From Planctomycetales bacterium 71-10 (GTDB lineage Bacteria; Planctomycetota; Planctomycetia; Isosphaerales; Isosphaeraceae): 64,000 bases of DNA. Made by a program: the position numbers and the translations under genes. Location: assembly GCA_001898385.1 (NCBI GenBank), contig MKTT01000111.1, positions 1 through 64,000 on the forward strand. Reading direction: 5' to 3'. Position 1 is the stretch's first letter; every line of letters begins with the position of its first letter. The notes beneath the pieces are model-generated. The model ran no database searches. It was not told the origin of the DNA and saw only the letters and a list, made by a program, of their open reading frames with translations. Below are positions 50,877 through 62,186 of the stretch, in pieces.

Positions 50877-52619
50877 ATGGCCACCATCATCATCAACGGC
50901 GAGGAATACCCGATCCCCGAGGGGGAGAAGCTCAACGCCATCCAGATGGCGAAGCGGGTCGGGGTCGAGATCCCTTATTACTGCTGGCACCCCTCCCTCT
51001 CCGTCGTGGCCAACTGCCGCATGTGCGAGGTCGAGGTCGGGTCGAAGGACCCGAAGACCGGCGAGATCAAGATGATGCCCAAGCTCGTCCCCGGCTGCCA
51101 GACGCCGGCCAAGGACGGGACGGTGCTCGTGACCGACAGCGACAAGGTCAAGGAGCACCACCGGATGATCATGGAGCTGCTCCTGATCAACCACCCGCTC
51201 GACTGCCCGGTCTGCGACCAGGCCGGCGAGTGCGGGCTCCAGGACTACAGCTACCAGCACGGCCAGGCCAACCACCGCTTCGTCGAGGAGCGGACGGTCA
51301 ACCCCCGCAAGGACGTCTCCAGCCTCATCCAGCTCAACGCCGACCGCTGCATCATGTGCACGCGCTGCGTCCGGTTCACCCGCGAGATCACCGGGACGGC
51401 CGAGCTCCAGGTGATGCGCCGCGGCAGCCACGCCGAGATCGCCACCTTCCCCGGCGTCACGCTCGACGACAACCCGCTGGCCGGCAACGTCGTCGACCTC
51501 TGCCCGGTCGGCGCCCTGCTGGACAAGGACTTCCTGCACAAGCAGCGCGTCTGGTTCCTCTCCAAGCACGACTCCGTCTGCGCCGGCTGCGCCGGGGGCT
51601 GCAACATCAGCGTGGAGGAGAACAAGGGGAAGATCTGGCGCGTCAAGCCCCGCCACAACCCCCACGTCAACGACTACTGGATCTGCGACGGCACCCGCTA
51701 CGGCTACAAGGCCGAGTCCGCGCCGGACGACCTGATCCCCGGCATGTTCGCCCTGGACAAGGACGGCGAGCACGTCGCGACGCCCATCGACCAGGCGCTG
51801 CGGAAGGTCGACCGCGGGCTGAAGGACGCGGTGGTCGACGGCAAGGTCGTCGCGGGGATCCTCTCGCCGTTCCTGACGGTCGAGGAGGCGTACCTCATGG
51901 CCCGCTACCTCAAGGAGGTCACGAACGCCGCGGTGCTGGCGATCGGCCCCGTGCCGTTCAAGGGGGAGGACCGGACCTACGCGCCCGACAAGACCAAGGG
52001 CCGCTCCGGCGACACGACGTTCCTCGACCCCAAGCCGTTCACGCTCTACGCCGAGAAGGCCCCCAACGCCCGCGGCGTCCGGGCCGTCCTGGAGCACGTC
52101 CAGGGCTCGGTGGTCGAGTACGACGACCTGCTGAAGAAGGTCGAGGCCGGCGAGGTCGGGGCGCTCTACGTCGCGGGCGGTTACATCGAGGGCTGGATCG
52201 ACGAGGCGACGGCCGCGAAGGTCCGCGAGAAGGTCGGCTTCGTCGTCGTGCAGGACACGAAGGTCTCGGCCCTGGCCCACAAGGCCGACGTGGTGCTGGC
52301 GGCGGCGACGTACGCCGAAAAGGCCGGCTCGTACGTCAACGTGGACAATCGGCTCCAGTACGCGGGGGCCTCGCTGCCGCCGCGCGACGGGTCGCTGCCG
52401 GGGCTCGACCTGTTCGCGATCCTGCTCGACCGCCCGGGCCCGGCGCGATCGGGTGAGGTGCTGGCGGAGCTGGCGGCGAAGGCCCCGGCGTTCGCCGCGG
52501 CGGCGGGGGGCGTGATCCCCGAGTTCGGCGTCGTGCTGGGGGCCGGGGCGCCGAAAGCGGAGCCGCCGGCGTTCGTCGACGCCTGGTTCGCGCCGATGGG
52601 TGCCGCGAAGTCGCGCTGA
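50877..52619 (+). CDS. nuoG: NADH-quinone oxidoreductase subunit G
   Basis: The 580-residue subunit is the largest of the peripheral arm. Its N-terminal domain has 2Fe-2S ligands (Cys36, 47, 50, 74), the His/Cys cluster 'CPVCDQAGECGLQDYSYQHG' and 4Fe-4S 'CIMCTRCVRFTREITG'. A further 'CAGCAGGCNI' followed by 'WICDGTRYG' matches the N7 ligand pattern (CxxCxxxC...C). The molybdopterin-like domain is shortened compared with E. coli NuoG (908 residues). It lies 61 bases after nuoF. Confidence 0.95.
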   Translation: MATIIINGEEYPIPEGEKLNAIQMAKRVGVEIPYYCWHPSLSVVANCRMCEVEVGSKDPKTGEIKMMPKLVPGCQTPAKDGTVLVTDSDKVKEHHRMIMELLLINHPLDCPVCDQAGECGLQDYSYQHGQANHRFVEERTVNPRKDVSSLIQLNADRCIMCTRCVRFTREITGTAELQVMRRGSHAEIATFPGVTLDDNPLAGNVVDLCPVGALLDKDFLHKQRVWFLSKHDSVCAGCAGGCNISVEENKGKIWRVKPRHNPHVNDYWICDGTRYGYKAESAPDDLIPGMFALDKDGEHVATPIDQALRKVDRGLKDAVVDGKVVAGILSPFLTVEEAYLMARYLKEVTNAAVLAIGPVPFKGEDRTYAPDKTKGRSGDTTFLDPKPFTLYAEKAPNARGVRAVLEHVQGSVVEYDDLLKKVEAGEVGALYVAGGYIEGWIDEATAAKVREKVGFVVVQDTKVSALAHKADVVLAAATYAEKAGSYVNVDNRLQYAGASLPPRDGSLPGLDLFAILLDRPGPARSGEVLAELAAKAPAFAAAAGGVIPEFGVVLGAGAPKAEPPAFVDAWFAPMGAAKSR

Positions 52620-52686
52620 GGCGGATGAGGTCGGGGCGGGGGCGGTCGTTCGACAGGGTGCGTGACGAAGGGGCGAGGACGGCGCA

Positions 52687-53733
52687 ATGACGATCTGGGT
52701 GTTGATCGGGATCCTCATCAAGATCCTGATCGTGGTCGGGGTGACGCAGGGGACGGTCGCGTACCTGATCCTCGTCGAGCGCAAGATCGCCGCGTACGCG
52801 CAGGACCGCATCGGCCCCAACCGCTGCGGCCGCGAGGTCGGCGTCCCGTTCGCGCTCCTCCAGCCGCTGGCGGACGGCGCCAAGATGCTGCTGAAGGAGG
52901 ACGTGGTCCCCAAGTACGTCACCAAGCCGCTCTACATCCTGGCGCCGTGGATCGCCATCGCCACGGCGATGGTCGGGTTCGCGGTGGTGCCGTTCGGGCC
53001 GGTCGGGCCCAACGAGCTGATCAACTTCCAGATCGCGCCCAACGTCGACATCGGCATCCTGTACGTGATGGCGGTGGGGAGCCTGGCGGTCTACGGCGTG
53101 ATCCTGGCCGGCTGGGCGTCGAACAACAAGTACGCGTTCATCGGCGGCCTGCGGTCGAGCGCCCAGCTCATCAGCTACGAGATCCCGCTGGGGCTGTCGA
53201 TCCTGGGCATGGTGATGATCGCCGGGTCGCTCGACCTGAACCGGATCATCGCCTGGCAGGACGCGCACGGCTGGGGGATCTTCTACCAGCCGCTGGCGTT
53301 CGTGCTGTTCTTCACGAGCGCGTTCGCCGAGACCAACCGCCTGCCGTTCGACCTGCCGGAGTCGGAGCAGGAGCTGGTCGGCGGGTTCCACACCGAGTAC
53401 TCGGCGATGAAGTTCGGCATGTTCTTCCTCGGCGAGTATCTGCACATCATCACGGCCTGCTTCGTCACGGTGGCCCTGTTCTTCGGGGGCTGGGACATGC
53501 CGGGGCTGAACGTCGAGCAGACGGGGATCCTCTGGTCGCTGCTGAAGGTCGGCGTGTTCGCAGCCAAGGTGGGGCTGGCGATCCTCTTCATCATGTGGAT
53601 CCGCTGGACGCTGCCGCGGTTCCGCTACGACCAGCTGATGGACCTGGCCTGGAAGTCGATGATCCCCCTGGCGCTGATCAACCTGGTGGCGACGGCCGGC
53701 GTCGTGCAACTGGTCCGGACGTACTGGAGCTGA
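52687..53733 (+). CDS. nuoH: NADH-quinone oxidoreductase subunit H
   Basis: The 348-residue, about eight-helix membrane protein links the two arms at the quinone site. Motifs are 'RIGPNRCGREVGVPFALLQP', 'ADGAKMLLKEDVVPKYV' and 'FAETNRLPFDLPESEQELVG'. Two bases separate it from nuoI. Confidence 0.97.
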   Translation: MTIWVLIGILIKILIVVGVTQGTVAYLILVERKIAAYAQDRIGPNRCGREVGVPFALLQPLADGAKMLLKEDVVPKYVTKPLYILAPWIAIATAMVGFAVVPFGPVGPNELINFQIAPNVDIGILYVMAVGSLAVYGVILAGWASNNKYAFIGGLRSSAQLISYEIPLGLSILGMVMIAGSLDLNRIIAWQDAHGWGIFYQPLAFVLFFTSAFAETNRLPFDLPESEQELVGGFHTEYSAMKFGMFFLGEYLHIITACFVTVALFFGGWDMPGLNVEQTGILWSLLKVGVFAAKVGLAILFIMWIRWTLPRFRYDQLMDLAWKSMIPLALINLVATAGVVQLVRTYWS

Positions 53734-53735
53734 AC

Positions 53736-54320
53736 GTGCGACTCGACGACCCGAAGCTCAAGAAGATCGAGCCCCCGAAGCTGTCGCTGGCCGACCGGTT
53801 CTACCTGCCGCAGGTGGCCGCCGGCCTGAAGGTGACGGGTGAGCACATCCTGGGCGTGATCTTCAAGGACCAGGCGTTCACGGTCCAGTATCCGGAGGAG
53901 CAGCACGTCCCCAGCCCGGTCTACCGCGGCGTGCACCGGCTGAACAAGGACGAGGAGGGGCGGCCCAAGTGCGTCGCCTGCATGCTCTGCGCCACGGCCT
54001 GCCCGGCGCACTGCATCGACATCGTGGGGGCCACGGCCCCGGAGAGCTGGCCCGACCGCGAGAAGTACCCGGAGAGCTTCGTCATCGACGAGCTGCGGTG
54101 CATCTACTGCGGGATGTGCGAGGAGGCCTGCCCCGTGGAGGCCATCGAGCTGACCGGGCTGTACGACCTGACGGGGCTGTCTCGCGAGGAGATGATCTTC
54201 GACAAGACGAAGCTCCTGTCGGTCTTCGACGTGACCCGCGACGCCGAGCCGATGAAGTTCACCACGCCGCCGCCGGCGGGCACGGGCCCGACGCAGGCGC
54301 TCGAATCGCCGGTCTCCTGA
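53736..54320 (+). CDS. nuoI: NADH-quinone oxidoreductase subunit I
   Basis: The 194-residue subunit carries two 4Fe-4S clusters (N6a, N6b) with 'CVACMLCATACPAHC' and 'CIYCGMCEEACPVEAIEL'. GTG 53736, two bases after the nuoH stop, is the start; the longer frame overlaps nuoH and was rejected. A flexible Pro/Thr-rich tail ends the protein. Confidence 0.96.
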   Translation: MRLDDPKLKKIEPPKLSLADRFYLPQVAAGLKVTGEHILGVIFKDQAFTVQYPEEQHVPSPVYRGVHRLNKDEEGRPKCVACMLCATACPAHCIDIVGATAPESWPDREKYPESFVIDELRCIYCGMCEEACPVEAIELTGLYDLTGLSREEMIFDKTKLLSVFDVTRDAEPMKFTTPPPAGTGPTQALESPVS

Positions 54321-54363
54321 ACCCAGCCCGACCGCACGACCCCAATCCGAGCGACGAAGCCCC

Positions 54364-55218
54364 ATGACCGACGCCTCCTTCATCCTCGCGACCCTCGGCG
54401 TCCTCCTCGGCGCGACCGGGACGTACCTCCTGCTGCCGCACCGGCGCGGGGAGGCCAAGGCCCGCACGCTCTACATCCTGGGGGGGACGTTCGCGGCCCT
54501 GGGCCTGCTCGGCTTCCTGCTCCTGCTGACGCCGCCGGCCCTGTCGCCGCTGGCCGACCTGATCGCGGGGTCGTTCTTCTACCTGTTCGCGGCCGGCGCG
54601 CTCGGCTGCGGGGTGATGACCGTCACCAGCCGGAACCCGGTCTACAGCGCCCTCTGGTTCGCGGGGGTGGTGATCTCGACGGCCGGCCTGTTCCTGCTGA
54701 TCGACGCCCAGTTCCTCGCGGCGGGGACGATCATCGTCTACGCCGGCGCCATCATCGTCACGTTCCTGTTCGTGATCATGCTGGCCCAGATGGAGGGCAA
54801 GGCCGTGTACGACCGCGCGGCGCGCTCGCCGGGGCGGGCCGTCTTCACCTGCTTCCTCCTCCTGTGGTCGCTGGCCTACTCCCTGGCCGCGCTGCCGGGC
54901 TCGCACCGCCCCAAGGAGATCGTCGCCGGCGAGGACCGCCTCCACCGTGGCCGCGAGCTGGGGGCCGACTTCTTCCCGCAGTCGCCGGGGGCCGTCCCCC
55001 GGGTCGTGCTGGGCAAGGCCCTGCGGCCGACGTCGTCGCTGTTCGTGGACGGCGACCCGTCGAAGCCCAAGCCCAACGTGGCCGGCCTGGGCGAGTCGCT
55101 CTACGCCGACCACCTGCTGACGGTCGAGCTGGCCGGCTCGATCCTGTTCGCCGCCCTCATCGCCGCCGTGCTCATCGCCAACCCCAGGCCGATCGGCGGC
55201 GCCGGCAAGGCCGCCTGA
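54364..55218 (+). CDS. nuoJ: NADH-quinone oxidoreductase subunit J
   Basis: The 284-residue membrane subunit has five helices in its core, with 'GAGALGCGVMTVTSRNPVYS'-type segment (here 'AGALGCGVMTVTSRNPVYSA') and 'IIVYAGAIIVTFLFVIMLAQ', the conserved pi-bulge helix. About 100 residues beyond the usual E. coli length (184) lie in a soluble loop ('SHRPKEIVAGEDRLHRGREL' and on) before the last helix. Confidence 0.92.
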   Translation: MTDASFILATLGVLLGATGTYLLLPHRRGEAKARTLYILGGTFAALGLLGFLLLLTPPALSPLADLIAGSFFYLFAAGALGCGVMTVTSRNPVYSALWFAGVVISTAGLFLLIDAQFLAAGTIIVYAGAIIVTFLFVIMLAQMEGKAVYDRAARSPGRAVFTCFLLLWSLAYSLAALPGSHRPKEIVAGEDRLHRGRELGADFFPQSPGAVPRVVLGKALRPTSSLFVDGDPSKPKPNVAGLGESLYADHLLTVELAGSILFAALIAAVLIANPRPIGGAGKAA

Positions 55219-55254
55219 CCCCGAACACCGCCCACGGAACCGACGGACCAAGCC

Positions 55255-55728
55255 ATGACCGCGACCGACCCGTTCTCGATCGAGCTGCTGACCAACTACC
55301 TCCTGGTGGGCGCGGCGCTCTTCGCGCTGGGGATGCTGGGGTTCATCTCGCGGCGGAACCTCATCGTGATGTTCCTGTCGGCCGAGATGATGCTCCAGGG
55401 CGTGGCGCTGTCGCTGGTGGCGTTCGGCCGGTTCCACGGCAACTGGACGGGCCAGGTCTTCACGATCGTCATCCTGACCGTGGCGGCGTGCGAGGCGTCG
55501 ATCGCCATGGCCCTGGTGGTCGTGCTGTTCAACCGGAAGTCGTCGCTCGACGTGACGCTCTGGCAGGACGTCCGCGAGGCGGGCGTCGAGGCGACCGACC
55601 TGGCCGACGAGGCGGCCGAGGCCGCGCCGCTGGGCGTCTCCGACGGGCCCGAGACCTATCCGACCCTGACCCCCGCCGGCATCGAGCCGGCCCACCCGAT
55701 CCAGCCCTGGACCGAGCGCCGTCGCTGA
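55255..55728 (+). CDS. nuoK: NADH-quinone oxidoreductase subunit K
   Basis: The 157-residue subunit has three helices with the conserved glutamates in 'MFLSAEMMLQGVALSLVAFG' and 'TVAACEASIAMALVVVLFNR'. E. coli NuoK is 100 residues; here about 50 extra residues form an acidic, Pro-rich C-terminal tail ('LADEAAEAAPLGVSDGPETY'). It is part of the proton-pumping chain with NuoJ, L, M and N. Confidence 0.94.
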   Translation: MTATDPFSIELLTNYLLVGAALFALGMLGFISRRNLIVMFLSAEMMLQGVALSLVAFGRFHGNWTGQVFTIVILTVAACEASIAMALVVVLFNRKSSLDVTLWQDVREAGVEATDLADEAAEAAPLGVSDGPETYPTLTPAGIEPAHPIQPWTERRR

Positions 55729-55795
55729 GGACGCGCCGCGGGTTCGCGGCGGCGGGACGGGCGGAGCGAGAGCGAGACCAAAGAGGAGCGGCGAC

Positions 55796-57826
<2,031 letters not shown>

Positions 57827-57886
57827 GGTTCTCCCGCACGCGAGGGCGACGGCCGAGCGGCGACAAGGCTCCCGAGGAAGGTTTCG

Positions 57887-59545
57887 ATGGCGACATTGCT
57901 GGCGTTCACCGTGTTCCTGCCCCTGATCGGCGCCCTGGCGCTGGTCCTCGCGCCGGGCCTCGACAAGGGGGCGGCGCGGAAGATCGCGCTGGGGACCACC
58001 CTGGCGACGTTCGCCCTCTGCCTGGCGTTCCTGGCGGGGTTCGAGCCGGACGTGACCACGCCGCAGTTCGCCGCCGGGCCCGACGGCGGCCCCTACGGCT
58101 GGTCGTGGCTGGTGCGCCCCGACGTCCGGTTCGCCCTGGGGCTGGACGGGATCTCGATCTGGCTGTTCGTCCTCACCGGCCTGCTGATGATCACCGGCGT
58201 CCTGGCGTCGTGGGAGTCGATCTCGGAGCGGGCCCCGCTGTATTACGCCTTCCTGCTGGCGCTGGAAGCCGGCCTGCTGGGGCTGTTCGCGGCGCTCGAC
58301 GTGGTCCTCTTCTACATCTTCTTCGAGTTCACCCTGATCCCGCTGTTCTTCATCATCGGGCTGTGGGGCGGGCCGGAGCGGAAGCGGGCGTCGATCTACT
58401 TCTTCCTTTACACGCTGGCCGGCAGCCTGCTGACGCTGCTGGGCGTGATCGCCCTGGTGGTCGTCCACATGCAGCACACGCCTGAGCATGTGCTGACGTT
58501 CTCGATCCCCGAGCTGACGCAGGGGCTGTCGACTCTGCCGTGGGACGAGTGGTATCGGACCGACTCTTGGACGAGCCCGCAGGTGCTGATCTTCCTGCTG
58601 CTGCTGGCCGGGTTCGCGATCAAGGTGCCGCTGTTCCCGTTCCACACCTGGCTGCCGCTGGCCCACGTCGAGGCGCCGACGGCCGGCTCGATCATCCTGG
58701 CCGGCGTGCTGCTGAAGCTGGGGACCTACGGCCTGATCCGCTTCAACATGGCCATGACCCCGCTGGGGGCCCAGGCGCTCTACCCGCTGCTGGCGGGCCT
58801 GTGCGTCGTCGGCATCATCTACGGGGCGCTCGCGGCGCTGGCGCAGTCGGACATGAAGCGGCTGGTGGCCTACAGCTCGGTCAGCCACATGGGCTTCATC
58901 GTCCTGGGGATGATGGCGATGAGCGACACCGGCCTGAACGGCTCGATCATCCAGATGGTCAACCACGGGCTGTCGACCGGGGCGCTGTTCGCCTGCGTGG
59001 GCGTGCTCTACGACCGCTACCACACCCGCGAGATGAGCCAGCTCGGCGGCATGTGGGACAAGTTCCCGCTGCTGACGTTCTTCTTCATCTTCTCGGCCAT
59101 GGGCTCCGCGGCGCTGCCGGGGCTCAACGGGTTCGTGGGCGAGTTCCCGATCCTGACGGCCACGTTCGCGGTCAGCCCGGTCGCGGCGTCGATCGCCTCG
59201 CTGGGGATGATCCTCGGGGCCTTCTACCTGCTGCTGATGATCAAGCGGGTCCTGTTCGGCCCGCTGGTCGAGCCCGGCCACGACGGCCACGACCACGGCC
59301 ACGGCGGCCATGCCGAGGTCGCCCCGATCGGCTGGCACGAGATTGCCGCGCTGACGCCGCTGGCCGCTTTGATCCTGTACATGGGCATCGTCCCCGAGCC
59401 GTTCTTCGCCCGGATCCGGCCGGCGGCGGCGGAGGTGACGCAGGTCGTCGCGCGGGAGCGCGAGGCCGCCGCCAGGGTCGTCGCCGGGGGCCCCGCGGCC
59501 CCGAGCGACGCCTCCGTCTCCATGCTGACGCCCGCCACGCGCTGA
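57887..59545 (+). CDS. nuoM: NADH-quinone oxidoreductase subunit M
   Basis: The 552-residue antiporter-like subunit has 'FFEFTLIPLFFIIGLWGGPE', 'PLFPFHTWLPLAHVEAPTAG' and 'AYSSVSHMGFIVLGMMAMSD'. A short His-rich stretch 'HDGHDHGHGGHAEV' near residue 466 recalls the NuoL loop. It sits 60 bases after nuoL. Confidence 0.96.
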   Translation: MATLLAFTVFLPLIGALALVLAPGLDKGAARKIALGTTLATFALCLAFLAGFEPDVTTPQFAAGPDGGPYGWSWLVRPDVRFALGLDGISIWLFVLTGLLMITGVLASWESISERAPLYYAFLLALEAGLLGLFAALDVVLFYIFFEFTLIPLFFIIGLWGGPERKRASIYFFLYTLAGSLLTLLGVIALVVVHMQHTPEHVLTFSIPELTQGLSTLPWDEWYRTDSWTSPQVLIFLLLLAGFAIKVPLFPFHTWLPLAHVEAPTAGSIILAGVLLKLGTYGLIRFNMAMTPLGAQALYPLLAGLCVVGIIYGALAALAQSDMKRLVAYSSVSHMGFIVLGMMAMSDTGLNGSIIQMVNHGLSTGALFACVGVLYDRYHTREMSQLGGMWDKFPLLTFFFIFSAMGSAALPGLNGFVGEFPILTATFAVSPVAASIASLGMILGAFYLLLMIKRVLFGPLVEPGHDGHDHGHGGHAEVAPIGWHEIAALTPLAALILYMGIVPEPFFARIRPAAAEVTQVVAREREAAARVVAGGPAAPSDASVSMLTPATR

Positions 59546-59596
59546 AGCCGACCGACACACGACGCCCGACCTATTCGCTTACACGGAACGCCGGTG

Positions 59597-61207
59597 ATGA
59601 CCCCTGAGTACGCCTATCAGACGGTCCAGCAGACGCTTTACGTCCTCGCGCCCGAGATCCTGCTCGTGGCGGTCGCGATCGTCATGATGACGGCCGCGCC
59701 GTTCGTGCGGGTCGCCCGGAAGGGCTGGTGCGCGATCGCCGCGGCGGCGCTGGCGGCCGGGATCCTCGTCCTGATGGCGACCCGCCACGTCGACCCGGAC
59801 GTCTATGTGGCGACGGCGGTCAACGACGCGATGTCGTACTACGTCCGCCTGTTCGTCCTGCTGTCGGGCTTCATCCTGCTGGGCCTGGCCCATCGCGAGC
59901 CGCCGGAGGACCGCTCGGCGGAGTTCTTCGGCTCGTTCCTGATGATCCAGGCGGGCGCGATGCTGACGGCGTCGGCGAACGACCTGATCCTGCTGTTCGT
60001 CGGCCTGGAGCTGGTGAGCATCCCGACGTACCTGCTGCTCTACCTCTCGCGGCGGACGCCCTCCACGCAGGAGGCGGCGACGAAGTACTTCTTCCTGAGC
60101 ATCTTCGCGTCGGCGCTGCTCCTCTACGGCATGGCGTTCCTGTACGGCGTCGCCGGGACGACCAACCTGAAGGCCTTGGGGGCGCTGGCGGCCTCCTCGA
60201 TCCCGTACTTCCCGAACGCGTCGCTGGGGATCCTGGCGGTGGTGTTCATCATGGCCGGGCTCTGCTTCCGGGTCGCGGCGGTCCCGCTCCACTTCTATGC
60301 GCCGGACGTCTACCAGGCGTCGCCGCTGCCGATCGCCGCGCTGCTGGCGTGGATCCCGAAGGTGGTCGGCTTCGTGGCGATGATCCGGGCGCTGACGGCG
60401 GTGCTGGCCGCCCGGGAGGTGGGCGACCCGCTGGTCCACAAGGTCGTCCTGCTCTGCTGGATCATCGCCGCGGCGACGATGACGCTGGGCAACGCCGTGG
60501 CGTTGCTCCAGTCCGACCTCAAGCGGCTGCTGGCCTATTCCTCGATCGCCCACGCCGGATACCTGATGGTGGGGATCACCGCGGCGTTCGCCGGTGGGGA
60601 GAAGGGGATCGCGCTGTATCACGGGGCGGAGAGCGTCCTGTTCTACCTGGCGGCGTACGCGTTCATGACCCTGGGGGCGTTCGGCGTGATCCTCGCCCTG
60701 CGGACGCGCGACGGCCGGCCGGCGACGACCATCGACGACCTGGCGGGCCTGGGCTGGACGAACCGCATCCCGGCGCTCGGCCTGACGGTCTGCCTGCTGA
60801 GCCTGATGGGCTTCCCGCCGCTTGCGGGCTTCTTCGGCAAGCTCCAGATCTTCGCGGCGGCCTTCTCGGCCGTGGACGGCGAGGAGGCGGGGTCGCTCAA
60901 ACTGCTGGCGATCGTCGGCATGCTCAACGCGGCGGTGGGGGCGTTCTACTACCTCCGGATCATCGTCCTGATGTACTTCGGGACCCCGGCCGAGCCCCTC
61001 GTCGCGACGGGCGGATGGCCGGTCGCGCTGGCGGCGGGGGCGTGCGCCTCGCTGTCGGTGCTGATCGGGATCGCCCCCGAGTCTCTCTCTCGGGCCTGCC
61101 GCGACGCCGCCATCGCGGCCAACACCCGCCCCGCCGCGGCCGTCGAATTGCCCCCCGCGGTCGTCGGCTCGGCCGAACCCGCCGCGACCCAGGTCGCCCG
61201 CGACTGA
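59597..61207 (+). CDS. nuoN: NADH-quinone oxidoreductase subunit N
   Basis: The 536-residue antiporter-like subunit ends the operon. Motifs are 'FVGLELVSIPTYLLLYLSRR', 'FRVAAVPLHFYAPDVYQASP', 'LLAYSSIAHAGYLMVGITAA' and 'LMGFPPLAGFFGKLQIFAAA'. The start is ATG 59597 or the overlapping GTG 59594. The C-terminus carries an Ala/Pro-rich tail. No terminator is clear after it; the next gene faces it on the other strand. Confidence 0.95.
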   Translation: MTPEYAYQTVQQTLYVLAPEILLVAVAIVMMTAAPFVRVARKGWCAIAAAALAAGILVLMATRHVDPDVYVATAVNDAMSYYVRLFVLLSGFILLGLAHREPPEDRSAEFFGSFLMIQAGAMLTASANDLILLFVGLELVSIPTYLLLYLSRRTPSTQEAATKYFFLSIFASALLLYGMAFLYGVAGTTNLKALGALAASSIPYFPNASLGILAVVFIMAGLCFRVAAVPLHFYAPDVYQASPLPIAALLAWIPKVVGFVAMIRALTAVLAAREVGDPLVHKVVLLCWIIAAATMTLGNAVALLQSDLKRLLAYSSIAHAGYLMVGITAAFAGGEKGIALYHGAESVLFYLAAYAFMTLGAFGVILALRTRDGRPATTIDDLAGLGWTNRIPALGLTVCLLSLMGFPPLAGFFGKLQIFAAAFSAVDGEEAGSLKLLAIVGMLNAAVGAFYYLRIIVLMYFGTPAEPLVATGGWPVALAAGACASLSVLIGIAPESLSRACRDAAIAANTRPAAAVELPPAVVGSAEPAATQVARD

Positions 61208-61236
61208 CCCGTCCGATCGATCTTCGCCGCGAATCC

Positions 61237-61650
61237 TCACGCCGCCTCGGGCTCGGTCGCGACCGTCCCCGTGGCGGCGTCCCATTTCCGGGCGATCCAG
61301 GGGGCGGCGTATCGGAACGCCACGGCCCCCGCCAGGATTCCGACGAAGTCCACCACGCCGTCGTCCACGCCGGCCTCCCGGTTCACCCCGGGGATGAGCT
61401 GGCCCAACTCGGTGACGACGGCGAACGCCAGGCCGGCGATCGCGACCGCCGCGTACCGGGGACGTCGCGGCGCCGCCAGCCAGAGGAACGCGAAGACGGC
61501 GAAGATGCCCAGGTGGACGATCTTGTCGAAGTGCGGGATCCCCAGGAAGCCCGTCTCTTCGCCCACCTCCTCGACGACCCGGCGCGGGGTCCAGCAGGCT
61601 ATCCCGATCAGGATCGTCCACCCCAACGCCGCTAGGAACCGAAGTCGCAT
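61237..61650 (-). CDS. VanZ-like membrane protein
   Basis: The 137-residue protein has four hydrophobic segments and the VanZ family arrangement: 'LGWTILIGIACWTP', 'GIPHFDKIVHLGIFAVFAFL' (conserved 'DK..H...F'), 'VVTELGQLIPGVNREAGVDD' and 'GVVDFVGILAGAVAFRYA'. GAGGG precedes ATG 61650 at good spacing; ATG 61656 is less well placed. The function of most VanZ-like proteins is unknown. It converges with nuoN. Confidence 0.82.
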   Translation of the reverse strand: MRLRFLAALGWTILIGIACWTPRRVVEEVGEETGFLGIPHFDKIVHLGIFAVFAFLWLAAPRRPRYAAVAIAGLAFAVVTELGQLIPGVNREAGVDDGVVDFVGILAGAVAFRYAAPWIARKWDAATGTVATEPEAA

Positions 61651-61829
61651 GGTCATCCCTCGAAGGTCCGCCGCGGCCGTCCCCTCGCGACGACGGCCCC
61701 GGCCCGCGGGCTCGCGGCCGGTTGGGACATTGTAGCGAACGACGCCCGCGCCCGCGCCGGCGTCCGCGTCCGAGGGGAGTCGACTCGGGATCGCGGCCGT
61801 GGCCCGAAGGCTCCCGCGCACCGCGCGAA

Positions 61830-61858
61830 CATCGCGGCGTGCCCGCGCGTCTTATACT
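61830..61858 (+). promoter_or_regulatory. Possible promoter of the tRNA cluster
   Basis: A TATACT -10 element (61853-61858) lies about 55 bases before the first tRNA. The -35 region (about 61830-61835) is poor. The -10 is followed by a GC-rich discriminator, as at tRNA promoters under stringent control. Confidence 0.35.
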
Positions 61859-61914
61859 CGGCATGTCGACGGGGGCGACGCCGGGGCTTCGGCGTCGACC
61901 GATCGGATCACGAC

Positions 61915-61986
61915 GGATCGGTAGCTGAGACGGTGTAGCGCCGCGTTGAAGCCGCGGAGACGTGGATTCGAGCGCCACCCGACCCA
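61915..61986 (+). tRNA. tRNA-Phe (GAA), degenerate
   Basis: A 72-base cloverleaf can be folded: acceptor 61915-61921 with 61979-61985, D arm 61924-61939, anticodon stem CCGCG/CGCGG with loop TTGAAGC (anticodon GAA at 61948-61950), and T arm 61962-61978 with loop TTCGAGC. There is an A-C mismatch in the acceptor and an A-G mismatch at the base pair closing the T loop, which is normally G-C. It is either a divergent or a decayed tRNA gene. CCA is not encoded. Confidence 0.6.
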
Positions 61987-62015
61987 TCGCGGGCCCCCGA
62001 TCGGGGCGTCGCCGC

Positions 62016-62087
62016 GGCCCGTTCGTCTATCGGCCAGGACGCCGCCCTTTCAAGGCGGGGAGGAGGGTTCGACTCCCTCACGGGCTG
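62016..62087 (+). tRNA. tRNA-Glu (TTC)
   Basis: A 72-base tRNA with anticodon stem CCGCC/GGCGG, loop CTTTCAA and anticodon TTC (62049-62051), D arm GTCTATCGGCCAGGAC, T arm AGGGTTCGACTCCCT, and acceptor GGCCCGT/ACGGGCT with a G-U first pair and discriminator G. It is the most regular member of the cluster apart from the Lys gene. CCA is not encoded. Confidence 0.9.
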
Positions 62088-62107
62088 CTGTCGGATCGAA
62101 GTCGCAC

Positions 62108-62180
62108 ACGACCGGGGCGACTGGGGGCGCGGGCGGTCTCCAAAACCGCCGTCTCGCGGGTTCGAATCCTGCCGGTCGTG
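62108..62180 (+). tRNA. tRNA-Trp (CCA), unusual D arm
   Basis: The acceptor ACGACCG/CGGTCGT is perfect; the discriminator is G and the first pair is A-U, both identity elements of bacterial tRNA-Trp. Anticodon stem GCGGT/ACCGC with loop CTCCAAA gives anticodon CCA (62140-62142). The T arm is normal. The D arm is a three-pair stem with a G-rich loop, and position 8 is G instead of the near-universal U. Confidence 0.8.
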
Positions 62181-62186
62181 CTCGGA